A stretch of 64,000 bases of DNA from Mesorhizobium sp. CA14 (GTDB lineage Bacteria; Pseudomonadota; Alphaproteobacteria; Rhizobiales; Rhizobiaceae). Shown in pieces: positions 54,127-61,228 of this stretch. The DNA lies in NCBI RefSeq assembly GCF_020165195.1, contig NZ_JAIUHR010000003.1, positions 248,001 through 312,000 on the forward strand, in the 5' to 3' direction. Below the pieces are notes generated by a model. It was not told where the DNA came from. It worked only from the letters and a program-made list of their open reading frames with translations, and did no database searches. The position numbers and the translations under genes are program-made. Positions within the stretch are counted from its first letter, which is position 1. The number at the start of each line of letters is the position of its first letter.

Positions 54127-55524
54127 ATGCCGACCGAAGTCATTCTCCCCAAGGTCGACATGGATATGGCGACCGGCCAGATCTCGCGCTGGTTCGCCGA
54201 GGAGGGCGCCCGCGTCAAGAAGGGCGACGTGCTTTTCGAGATCGAGACCGATAAGGCGGCGATGGAGATCGACGCGCCGGCAAGCGGCACGCTGCGCAAC
54301 GTCACCGGCAAGGAGCGCGTCGACATTCCGGTCGGCGAGCCGGTCGCCTGGATTTATGCCGATGACGAAGTGTATTCGGCTGAGACGACGCAGAACAAGG
54401 CTTCAATCTCCCCCCTCGCGGTGGAGATGTCGGCGAAGCCGACAGAGGGGGGCGCTGTCCCGCTGACGTCTCGTTCTGTCGCGCCCCCCTCTGGCCTGCC
54501 GGGAAGTGGCCAATCGCAGGGGGCTGTGCGCGCTACGCCCCTGGCTCGTCGCTTGGCTCGTGAGGCTGGTCTGAACCTTTCTGCCTTGTCAGGTTCCGGG
54601 CCGTATGGCCGTATAACGAAGGCCGACGTTGAGGCAGCGATTTCCTCCCTCCTTGAGGGGGAGGTGTCCGCGAAGCGGACGGAGGGGGTCGTCTCAAAAG
54701 GCACCGTCTATTTGGCGCCGAGCCCAGCCGAAGCGACCCCGCCCGACCTACCTGCGGCAGGACACCCTCCTCTCAAGGGGGAGGGGGACGTTCTGAAGCT
54801 GTTCGCCGAGGGCTCCTATGAACTCGTGCCGCATGACAACATGCGCAAGACCATCGCGCGCCGCCTGGTCGAGGCGAAGTCCACCATCCCGCATTTCTAT
54901 TTGACACTGGACTGCGAGCTCGATGCGCTGCTTGCGTTGCGCACGCAGTTGAATGCCGCCGCACCAATGAGGAAGACCGACAAGGGCGAGGTTCCGGCCT
55001 ACAAGCTCTCGGTCAACGACATGGTGATCAAGGCCATGGCCATGGCGCTGATGGCGGTGCCGGACGCCAACGCCTCCTGGACGGAGAACGCCATGGTCAA
55101 GCACAAGCACGCCGATGTCGGCGTTGCCGTCTCGATCCCCGGCGGCCTGATCACGCCGATCATCCGGCATGCGGACGAAAAGACGCTGTCGGTCATCTCC
55201 AACGAGATGAAGGACCTGGCAAGCCGCGCCAGGAACCGCAAGCTGAAGCCGGAAGAATATCAGGGCGGCACGACGGCGGTGTCCAATCTCGGCATGTTCG
55301 GCGTCAAGGACTTCGCCGCCGTCATCAACCCGCCGCATGCGACGATCCTGGCGGTCGGCGCCGGCGAGGAGCGAGCAGTGGTGAAGAAGGGCGAGATCAA
55401 GATTGCCACGGTGATGTCGGTGACCTTGTCGACCGATCACCGCGCCGTCGACGGCGCGCTTGGCGCCGAACTGCTCGGCGCCTTTAAGCGCCTGATCGAA
55501 AACCCGATGGGCATGCTGGTGTAA
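54127..55524 (+). CDS. Dihydrolipoamide acyltransferase (E2) with repeat-derived linkers
   Basis: 465-residue E2 core enzyme. Lipoyl domain 1-80, with the lipoyl Lys43 in ETDKAAMEI. Peripheral-subunit-binding domain about 136-170 (TPLARRLAREAGLNLSALSGSGPYGRITKADVEAAI). Catalytic domain from about 230, with VSNLGMFGVKDFAAVINPPHATILAVGAG and the DHRAVDG active-site motif. The two linkers are unusual: residues about 94-132 and 172-221 are encoded by palindromic repeats (see 54406 and 54641), giving SPLAVEMSAKPTEGGAVP and SSLLEGEVSAKRTEGVV instead of the usual Ala/Pro-rich linker. No E3 gene follows. Confidence 0.9.
   Translation: MPTEVILPKVDMDMATGQISRWFAEEGARVKKGDVLFEIETDKAAMEIDAPASGTLRNVTGKERVDIPVGEPVAWIYADDEVYSAETTQNKASISPLAVEMSAKPTEGGAVPLTSRSVAPPSGLPGSGQSQGAVRATPLARRLAREAGLNLSALSGSGPYGRITKADVEAAISSLLEGEVSAKRTEGVVSKGTVYLAPSPAEATPPDLPAAGHPPLKGEGDVLKLFAEGSYELVPHDNMRKTIARRLVEAKSTIPHFYLTLDCELDALLALRTQLNAAAPMRKTDKGEVPAYKLSVNDMVIKAMAMALMAVPDANASWTENAMVKHKHADVGVAVSIPGGLITPIIRHADEKTLSVISNEMKDLASRARNRKLKPEEYQGGTTAVSNLGMFGVKDFAAVINPPHATILAVGAGEERAVVKKGEIKIATVMSVTLSTDHRAVDGALGAELLGAFKRLIENPMGMLV
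54406..54521 (+). repeat. Palindromic repeat inside E2 linker 1
   Basis: ATCTCCCCCCTCGCGGTGGA, GTCGGCGAAGCCGAC and AGAGGGGGGCGCTGTCCCGC match the element near 2664 and 35085 position by position. The second half (CGCCCCCCTCTGGCCTGCCGG) is its partner, decayed after CCGG. It keeps frame with E2 and encodes residues about 94-132. Confidence 0.88.
54641..54788 (+). repeat. Palindromic repeat inside E2 linker 2
   Basis: CCTCCCTCCTTGAGGGGGAG, GTCCGCGAAGCGGAC and GGAGGGGGTC form the first half. The facing half, 54734-54788, ends CCCTCCTCTCAAGGGGGAGG. It belongs to the same architecture and is in frame, encoding residues about 172-221 between the subunit-binding and catalytic domains. Confidence 0.85.
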
Positions 55525-55652
55525 GCCAATCCCTGCAGGGCCTTGATCCGGCTTGCTCTTACGCCTCCGATCACCGACTTGTCAGGCCTGCAGCTCGCGC
55601 AAATCCCGGCAAATGCTTGAAGCCGCCGTCATTTCGTTCCACATCGGGCGCA

Positions 55653-56819
55653 ATGAACGGCAAGATGCGGGAATGGTTTCGGAATTGGCGGTGGGCCTTG
55701 GCCGCATCGCTATTCCTGCATGCCCTGATTGCAGCGTTCTTGTTCTTCGGCTTGCAGAGACCCGACCAACAGCCGGATCAGCAGGAACAGCCGGTCAACG
55801 TCGCGATCGTGCCGCCGCCCGAGCAGCCCAAGCCGAAGCCCGCCCCAAAGCCGCCGGAGCCGGCGCCTGAAAAGAAGGCTGAAAAGCCGCCCGAGCAGGC
55901 CGTGCAAAAGCCACCGCCGCCGCAGCCGCCGAAACCGCAGGACGTCCCGGTTCTGAAGCGCGTTTTCCAATATGGCGAGAAGGATACCGGCCCGGAGAAA
56001 TCTCTCAACGGCGGCAGCGCGCCGGCCAACGCCCCGTCGCCGGCCAAGGATGAACCCGCGAAGCCGCCGGTCGAACCGAAGCCGGCGCCGAACGATGCCG
56101 CTCCGCCTGCAACGCCCGAGCAGCAGGCAGACTCCAGCACGGCTCAAGAGAAGCCGGTAACCGCCACGCCGGACGAAAAACCCGCGCAAAGCGAGGAGAA
56201 GCAGGCGACCGAGGACACCGACAAACAGCAGCAGGACAAGCAGGAGGCGGCTCCGCAACCAGCCGAAAAGCAAGCTGCCGAAGCGCCAAAGCCGTTGGCG
56301 GCCGAAGCCGGCGACAAGCCCGCGCCAGCCGAAAAGGCAAAGCCTAAGGCTTCCAAGGCGATGAAGTTCAAATCCGCAAGAGCTTTGAGAGCGCCAAGCG
56401 GAAATCCGGGAAGGTCAAGCCCCGCCGACAGCGAGGTTGCGGGATCGCCGATCTATTCCGGTCTGCCGGGTGTCAGAAAGCTCTACTCGCCGGGTGCAAC
56501 CGGCAACGCGCAGGCCACAAGCTCGATGGAGAACGTGCCGCGCGATCAGCGCATTGCCAATCTTTGCGCCAACGTCCTGAACCAGGAATTGCAAAGTGCC
56601 GATTACTCGCCGAAATGGCTGCCGACCATTCCCTTGAAGCAGGGCAATGTTCTTAACCCTCCGCAGGCGGCCTTCAGCACGACAACCCAATGGTACGATC
56701 TGAGCTTCCGCTGCGAGGTCGACGCCGATGCGACGAGGGTCCTGTCCTTCAACTTCCGCGTGGGGGGATTGGTCCCGCCCGGTGACTGGACCCGGCGTCG
56801 CTTTCCCAGTCTCCGCTAG
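55653..56819 (+). CDS. DUF930 protein with Pro/Lys/Glu-rich TonB-like stalk
   Basis: 388-residue protein. One N-terminal membrane segment (WALAASLFLHALIAAFLFFGL) is followed by about 200 residues dominated by Pro, Lys, Glu and Ala (PPPEQPKPKPAPKPPEPAPE and similar). The C-terminal globular domain (about 275-388; IANLCANVLNQELQSADYSPKWLPTIPLKQGNVL) is the DUF930 pattern with two Cys. Architecture resembles TonB: inner-membrane anchor, periplasm-spanning stalk, outer domain; that it energises anything is unproven. ATG 55653 has a weak site; ATG 55665 is possible. Confidence 0.82.
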   Translation: MNGKMREWFRNWRWALAASLFLHALIAAFLFFGLQRPDQQPDQQEQPVNVAIVPPPEQPKPKPAPKPPEPAPEKKAEKPPEQAVQKPPPPQPPKPQDVPVLKRVFQYGEKDTGPEKSLNGGSAPANAPSPAKDEPAKPPVEPKPAPNDAAPPATPEQQADSSTAQEKPVTATPDEKPAQSEEKQATEDTDKQQQDKQEAAPQPAEKQAAEAPKPLAAEAGDKPAPAEKAKPKASKAMKFKSARALRAPSGNPGRSSPADSEVAGSPIYSGLPGVRKLYSPGATGNAQATSSMENVPRDQRIANLCANVLNQELQSADYSPKWLPTIPLKQGNVLNPPQAAFSTTTQWYDLSFRCEVDADATRVLSFNFRVGGLVPPGDWTRRRFPSLR

Positions 56820-56824
56820 CTAGA

Positions 56825-56885
56825 GCATGAACCGAAGGGCGCCGAATGCAAAAAAGCGGGAACCGGTTTTCGGAGAAGATCATGC
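56825..56885. repeat. Hairpin repeat 5 bp after the DUF930 stop
   Basis: Outer arms GCATGA (56825-56830) and TCATGC (56880-56885) with the inner GCGGGAACCGGTTTTCGG typical of the repeat family at 23181 and 29843. It carries about 12 bp of extra sequence (AGGGCGCCGAAT region) on the left side. Confidence 0.75.
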
Positions 56886-56898
56886 AACAAGAGTTGGC

Positions 56899-57573
56899 TC
56901 AGGCCGGGACACCAAGCCCCGCCAATTGCCGGCTGACTTCGTGCCAGTCGGCGCAGACGAAATCGGCACCGGCAGCCTTCAGTCGCGCGCCGTGCTCGGG
57001 ATAGGTATGCCCGCCGCCGGTATAGCCGATCGCGACCATGCCGGCCGCCACCGCGCCCTGGACGCCGAACGGCGAATCCTCGACCACAATGCAATCGGCC
57101 GGTTTCGCGCCCATCTTCTCGGCGGCATAGAGGAAGATGTCGGGCGCCGGCTTGCCGTTCTTGACCATCGAGGAGGAAAAGATCGCCTCGCCGAAGAAGC
57201 GTGACAATCCGGTCACCGACAGGCTGTGGTTGATGCGTTCGACCGAGGATGACGAGGCGACGCAGCGGTCGCCGGCAAGCGCGCTGAGGAAAGGCACGAT
57301 CTCCTGCGTAGGCTTCAACTCCTCGGAAAAGAGCAGCTTGGTCTCGGCCCAGATGTCGCCGTCGGCGGCAGGCGGGAACTGATGTCCCGTCAGTTCCCTG
57401 ATTTTGACGATGATGTCGGACTGCTTCATGCCGATGCATTGCGCGATGATGCCGCCATGGACGCCGGGCATGCCGTGTCTTTCGTAAACGCGCTCATAGG
57501 CCTTGGCAGCAAGCGGCTCGCTGTCGACGAGAACGCCGTCGCAGTCGAAAATCATCAGTCTGGATCGCGCCAC
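56899..57573 (-). CDS. HAD-superfamily phosphatase, beta-phosphoglucomutase-like subfamily
   Basis: 224-residue HAD hydrolase. Motif I FDCDGVLVDSEP (residues 9-20) carries the nucleophile Asp, with a four-helix cap after it. Motif II is CVASSSSVERI, the catalytic Lys is in VKNGKPAPDIFLYAA, and motif IV is CIVVEDSPFGVQGAVAAGM. This subgroup (YniC/GppA-like, HAD-IA) dephosphorylates small sugar and polyol phosphates. It is near a glucitol-type PTS but on the opposite strand, so a link to hexitol phosphate is inference. Confidence 0.88.
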   Translation of the reverse strand: MARSRLMIFDCDGVLVDSEPLAAKAYERVYERHGMPGVHGGIIAQCIGMKQSDIIVKIRELTGHQFPPAADGDIWAETKLLFSEELKPTQEIVPFLSALAGDRCVASSSSVERINHSLSVTGLSRFFGEAIFSSSMVKNGKPAPDIFLYAAEKMGAKPADCIVVEDSPFGVQGAVAAGMVAIGYTGGGHTYPEHGARLKAAGADFVCADWHEVSRQLAGLGVPA

Positions 57574-57664
57574 GCGCTTCTCCCGGCTTCGATATCAGAT
57601 GTTGCACATCGCTATCGATAAAAAGTCAGATGTCCAATAGTAAGGAGGCTACGTCCCCAACGCT

Positions 57665-58306
57665 TCAGAGCTGGCGCAGCGCCTCGCTGACCGGCGAGGA
57701 TCCAAGCGCGCGCTGCATGGCCTGGCGCGATTGCGCGCGATCGGGCGTGATCCAGTTGGGCTCGGCGCCGAGGAACCGGTCGAGGAAGGCAACCGCATAG
57801 GCGGGCATTTCCATTGCGTTCTCGCGGTAGGACCACCAGGTGCGCAGGTCGTCGGCGCATTTGTCGATGCTGGGCGCCGTGCCGAATTCCTGCTCGTGCA
57901 CGGCCAGGATCGCCGACACGCAATAGTTGGTATAGAGAAAACCTTCCGGCCAGAAGCGCACGATTTCTGCCGTGCCGGCATTGGCTTCGGTCTCGATCAT
58001 TTCGGTGAGTCCTGAGACCTCCCGCGCCGGCGCCTGCCGGATCAGCTCGCGCAGAACGAGCCCGGCGGCGAAGACGATGAAGTCGGCGCGGTCTATCGCC
58101 GCGAATCGCTTCTGCTCTTCCATGACTTCGATCCAGTCGAGAAAGGCGCGCGTCAGCTTGGCCTCGTCGATCTCGAAACGAACGCCGAAGGTTTCCGACA
58201 CCACCTTTGCGCTGCTGCGGAAGGTGGCGCGGAACCAGCGCAGCTGCCGCAGCCGATGACGAAGGTCCGGCATAAGCGCGAGTTCGTGCCTGAAAGGCAG
58301 ATCCAT
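57665..58306 (-). CDS. Conserved hypothetical protein
   Basis: 213-residue soluble, largely helical protein. It starts MDLPFRHELALMPDLRHRLRQLRWFRATFRSSAKVVSETFGVRF and has many Trp/Phe/Tyr in the second half (EIVRFWPEGFLYTNYCVSAILAVHEQEFGTAPSIDKCADDLRTWWSYREN). I do not recognise a family and see no catalytic motif or membrane span. ATG 58306 is preferred, with GGGAA upstream, over an extension to 58423. Divergent from gutM across an AT-rich promoter region. Confidence 0.75.
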   Translation of the reverse strand: MDLPFRHELALMPDLRHRLRQLRWFRATFRSSAKVVSETFGVRFEIDEAKLTRAFLDWIEVMEEQKRFAAIDRADFIVFAAGLVLRELIRQAPAREVSGLTEMIETEANAGTAEIVRFWPEGFLYTNYCVSAILAVHEQEFGTAPSIDKCADDLRTWWSYRENAMEMPAYAVAFLDRFLGAEPNWITPDRAQSRQAMQRALGSSPVSEALRQL

Positions 58307-58384
58307 GTCTCTATTCCCGTTTGACGACAGGCTAGCACAGGCGCTGCCGATGCCGAAATCGGTCAGCCGCCTGTGGAGCGTTAC

Positions 58385-58434
58385 GGCGGCTAATATAATA
58401 CATGTTGACATTCTAGGAAACAAATGTTCTCACT
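58385..58434. promoter_or_regulatory. AT-rich divergent promoter region before gutM
   Basis: On the minus strand TTGTTT, 17 bp and TATTAT face the hypothetical gene. On the plus strand TTGACA (58405-58410) and a consensus TATAAT (58394-58399) are present, though not correctly spaced with each other. The stretch is the only AT-rich region in this neighbourhood and lies between divergent genes. Confidence 0.45.
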
Positions 58435-58495
58435 TTCGGGTCATCTCGCCTCCGTCCAATATGTGCCGGAGGAAGAGAATCGGGAGGAAACCGAA

Positions 58496-58933
58496 ATGGC
58501 GATCTGGCAGTGGGCGCTGCTTCTGCTGTTTGTTGTCTGGGCGCTGCAATCGCTCGGTGTCTGGCTGCAGATGCGGCATTATTCGGACGTCTTCAAAGGT
58601 GTCACCGGAGAGTTCAAGGACGGCTTCGTCGGCGCTGGTAATTTCCGCGGACGGCTGGCCAAGGGCACGATTGCGCTGATTGTCGTGACGCCGGACCTCA
58701 TCGTGCGCCGCATGATGGTCATGAGCGGCCGCTCGGTGCTGACCAAGTTCAAGCGACATGAAGAATTCGAGGGCATCCCCCTCGATCGACTCCGGTCCAA
58801 CCCTGCGATCATGGGGGAGGGGGAACCCGGTGTGGCCGAGGCCGTGAAACGGGCGATCGAGCAGATCGACCGCGCGCGGTCGGAGCCGGGGAAGAAGCCG
58901 GGCCTGTCCGGCTTGAACGTAGCAAGGGCTTAA
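58496..58933 (+). CDS. gutM: GutM-family glucitol operon activator
   Basis: 145-residue protein with an N-terminal membrane segment (WALLLLFVVWALQSLGVWLQ) followed by the GutM core YSDVFKGVTGEFKDGFVGAGNFRGRLAKGTIALIVVTPDLIVRRMMVMSGRSVLTKFKRHEEFEGIPL. In E. coli GutM works with GutR in control of the glucitol (srl) operon. The position as first gene of the PTS set and the GGGAGGAAA ribosome binding site support the call. The acidic C-terminus is variable. No GutR/SrlR repressor is visible in the window. Confidence 0.88.
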   Translation: MAIWQWALLLLFVVWALQSLGVWLQMRHYSDVFKGVTGEFKDGFVGAGNFRGRLAKGTIALIVVTPDLIVRRMMVMSGRSVLTKFKRHEEFEGIPLDRLRSNPAIMGEGEPGVAEAVKRAIEQIDRARSEPGKKPGLSGLNVARA

Positions 58934-58986
58934 ACGGACGCCGGCAGCCGGCTGGGAATGACCGGCAGGGGTCATAAGGAGGAGAA

Positions 58987-59754
58987 ATGTCTGTAATTGC
59001 ACTATTGGCGCAGCATGCCGACCTGGCGGTGCATAACCTGCATGTCGCAGGCACCATGGTCTCGGATGCTGCCTGGCACGGCAAGCTCGGCGTCGAGCAT
59101 GCCACCGATCATCTCGTGGTCCTGGCGCAGGCGACGACCGACAATGCGCCGGTCACCGCCGATCAGCTGAAGGAACAGCTGAAGAACGTGCAGCAGGAAG
59201 AGCAGCTCGGCTGGCTGACCGCGATCGGCAAGTATTTCATCGGCATCTTCCAAAAGGGCGGCGAAGTGTTCGCCGGCTTCGTGACCGGCATCATCCCGAC
59301 CCTGGTCGTGCTGATGACCGCCTTCTACGCCGTCACCGAATTGGTCGGCGAAGAGCGTGTCCACGGCCTGGCGCGCGGCGCCGGCCGCATCGCCCTGACC
59401 CGCTATACGGTGCTGCCGGTCCTGTCGGTGTTCTTCCTCACCAACCCGATGGCCTACACCTTCGGCTCCTTCCTGGAAGAAAAGCACAAGCCTGCCTTCT
59501 ACGACGCGGCAGTGTCTTACGTGCATCCGCCGCTCGGCCTGTTCCCGCACATCAACCCCGGCGAATATTTCGTCTGGGGCGGCATGCTGGTCGCGCTGCT
59601 CGACCTCGAGAAGCGGGGCGTCATCGCCAATGGCTACCACGTCAAGGTGGCGATCTGGTACGCCATCGTCGGCCTCGTCGTCATCCTGCTGAAGGGCATC
59701 CTGACCGAGCGCATCACGGCCATCATGGCACGCCGCCAGGGCGTCGAGCTCTAA
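58987..59754 (+). CDS. srlA: PTS glucitol/sorbitol transporter, IIC (EIIC-Gut)
   Basis: 255-residue membrane component. Compared with E. coli SrlA (about 187 residues), it has an N-terminal extension of roughly 70 residues rich in Gln and Ala (ADLAVHNLHVAGTM... DQLKEQLKNVQQEEQLG). The SrlA core reads IGKYFIGIFQKGGEVFAGFVTGIIPTLVVLMTAF, VLPVLSVFFLTNPMAYTFGSFLEEKHKPAFYDAAVSYVHPPLGLFPHINPGE. Part of a five-gene PTS run; ATG 58987 has AAGGAGGAG upstream. Confidence 0.92.
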   Translation: MSVIALLAQHADLAVHNLHVAGTMVSDAAWHGKLGVEHATDHLVVLAQATTDNAPVTADQLKEQLKNVQQEEQLGWLTAIGKYFIGIFQKGGEVFAGFVTGIIPTLVVLMTAFYAVTELVGEERVHGLARGAGRIALTRYTVLPVLSVFFLTNPMAYTFGSFLEEKHKPAFYDAAVSYVHPPLGLFPHINPGEYFVWGGMLVALLDLEKRGVIANGYHVKVAIWYAIVGLVVILLKGILTERITAIMARRQGVEL

Positions 59755-59769
59755 GGGCGGGAGGATACC

Positions 59770-60774
59770 ATGGCCAAGACATACAAGGCAGTAAAGATCT
59801 CGAGGGGTTCCACCGGTTGGGGCGGGCCTCTGGTGATCGAGCCGACCGAACAGCGCAACAAGGTCGTGTCGGTAACCGGCGGCGGCATTCATCCGGTGGC
59901 GCAGCTCATCGCCGACATGACCGGCGCCCAGGCGGTCGACGGCTTCAAGTCGCCGCCGATCGAAAGCGAGATGGCGGTCGTCGTCGTCGACTGCGGCGGC
60001 ACCGCGCGCTGCGGCGTCTATCCGCGCAAGCGTATCCCGACCGTCAATCTGACGCCGGTCGGCCAGGCGGGTCCGCTCGCCCAGTTCATCACGGAAGACA
60101 TCTACGTTTCGGGCGTGAAGCCGGCCAACGTCACAATGGCGGATGGATCCGAACCGGTCACCACTGCGGGGGGAGCAGCATCGATGAGTTCAAGCAACAA
60201 CACCACTGCCAGGGCGGCCGAGCCGCTGCCGAGCGAAGGCGGGCTTATCGGCCTGATCAGTTCGATCGGCCGCGTCATGGGCCGTGTGGTCGGCATCTTC
60301 TTCAATTCCGGCCGCCGCACCATCGATCAGGTTGTCCGCAACGTGCTGCCCTTCATGGCCTTCGTGACCATGCTGATCGGCCTGATCCTCTACACCGGCA
60401 TCGGCGACGTGCTGGCGCAGCCGATGGGACCTTTAGCCAACAACATCGTCGGCCTGCTGGTCATCTCGGCCATCTGCGGGCTGCCGTTCCTGTCGCCCAT
60501 CCTGGGGCCGGGCGCTGTCATCGCCCAGGTCATCGGCGTCGCCATTATCGGCCCGCAGATCGCCAACGGCACCATCTCGCCCGCAATGGCCCTGCCGGCG
60601 CTGTTTGCCTACAACACGCAGGTGGGCTGCGACTTCGTTCCCGTTGGTCTGGCGCTCGGTGAGGCCAAGCCGAAGACGATCGAAATCGGCGTCCCGGCGG
60701 TGCTCATCAGCCGCCAGATCATGGGGCCGGTCTCCGTGCTGATCGCATGGATCGTCTCCCTGATCGTGTTCTAA
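59770..60774 (+). CDS. srlE: PTS glucitol/sorbitol transporter, IIB (EIIB-Gut)
   Basis: 334-residue protein with a cytoplasmic IIB domain and a membrane C-terminal half. The phospho-acceptor cysteine is in VVVDCGGTARCGVYPRKR (Cys75 or Cys81; E. coli SrlE uses the corresponding Cys). Membrane segments follow from about residue 195 (LPFMAFVTMLIGLILY, IVGLLVISAICGLPFLSPILGPGAVIAQVIGVAIIGPQIANGTISPAM). A Ser/Asn-rich linker SSSNNTTARAAEP joins the halves. 15 bp after srlA. Confidence 0.92.
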   Translation: MAKTYKAVKISRGSTGWGGPLVIEPTEQRNKVVSVTGGGIHPVAQLIADMTGAQAVDGFKSPPIESEMAVVVVDCGGTARCGVYPRKRIPTVNLTPVGQAGPLAQFITEDIYVSGVKPANVTMADGSEPVTTAGGAASMSSSNNTTARAAEPLPSEGGLIGLISSIGRVMGRVVGIFFNSGRRTIDQVVRNVLPFMAFVTMLIGLILYTGIGDVLAQPMGPLANNIVGLLVISAICGLPFLSPILGPGAVIAQVIGVAIIGPQIANGTISPAMALPALFAYNTQVGCDFVPVGLALGEAKPKTIEIGVPAVLISRQIMGPVSVLIAWIVSLIVF

Positions 60775-60800
60775 AAACGCGTAACAACGAGGTTCGCCAT

Positions 60801-61181
60801 ATGTCGGTTCTTCTCAAGACGCGGGTCACAGCTATAGGACCCGAAGTGGCGGACCTCGCCGAGGGCGGCGTGGTCATCCTTTTCGCGGATGGCTCGCCTC
60901 CCGAACTGGCGGAGGTTTCCGTGCTGCATAAGACGGAAGAAGGCCCGAGCGACGATGCGCCGGCGACGGGCGCCTCGATCACGCTCGGACCGATTTCGGC
61001 GACGATAACGGCGGTCGGCTCCACGGCCTGGAGCAAGGTCCGCGAAATGGGTCATGTCGTGATCTCCTTCAACGGAGCATCCGAGGCCGAACGGCCGGGC
61101 GAGGTTTGCGCATCCGAGGTCGATACCGGGGCGCTCGTGGCGGCGCTGACGCCAGGCGCTGTCATCACCATCGCCGCCTGA
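60801..61181 (+). CDS. srlB: PTS glucitol/sorbitol transporter, IIA (EIIA-Gut)
   Basis: 126-residue IIA protein. The expected phospho-histidine is His43 in EVSVLHKTEEG, the position used in E. coli EIIA-Gut. The beta-sandwich segments ITLGPISATITAVGSTAWSKVREMGHVVISFNG are typical. ATG 60801 has ACGAGG upstream. It receives phosphate from the HPr domain encoded next. Confidence 0.92.
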   Translation: MSVLLKTRVTAIGPEVADLAEGGVVILFADGSPPELAEVSVLHKTEEGPSDDAPATGASITLGPISATITAVGSTAWSKVREMGHVVISFNGASEAERPGEVCASEVDTGALVAALTPGAVITIAA

Positions 61182-61228
61182 TAGTATCCGCGCTGTCTGT
61201 CGACCGCGCCCAAACCTAGAGTATTGCC

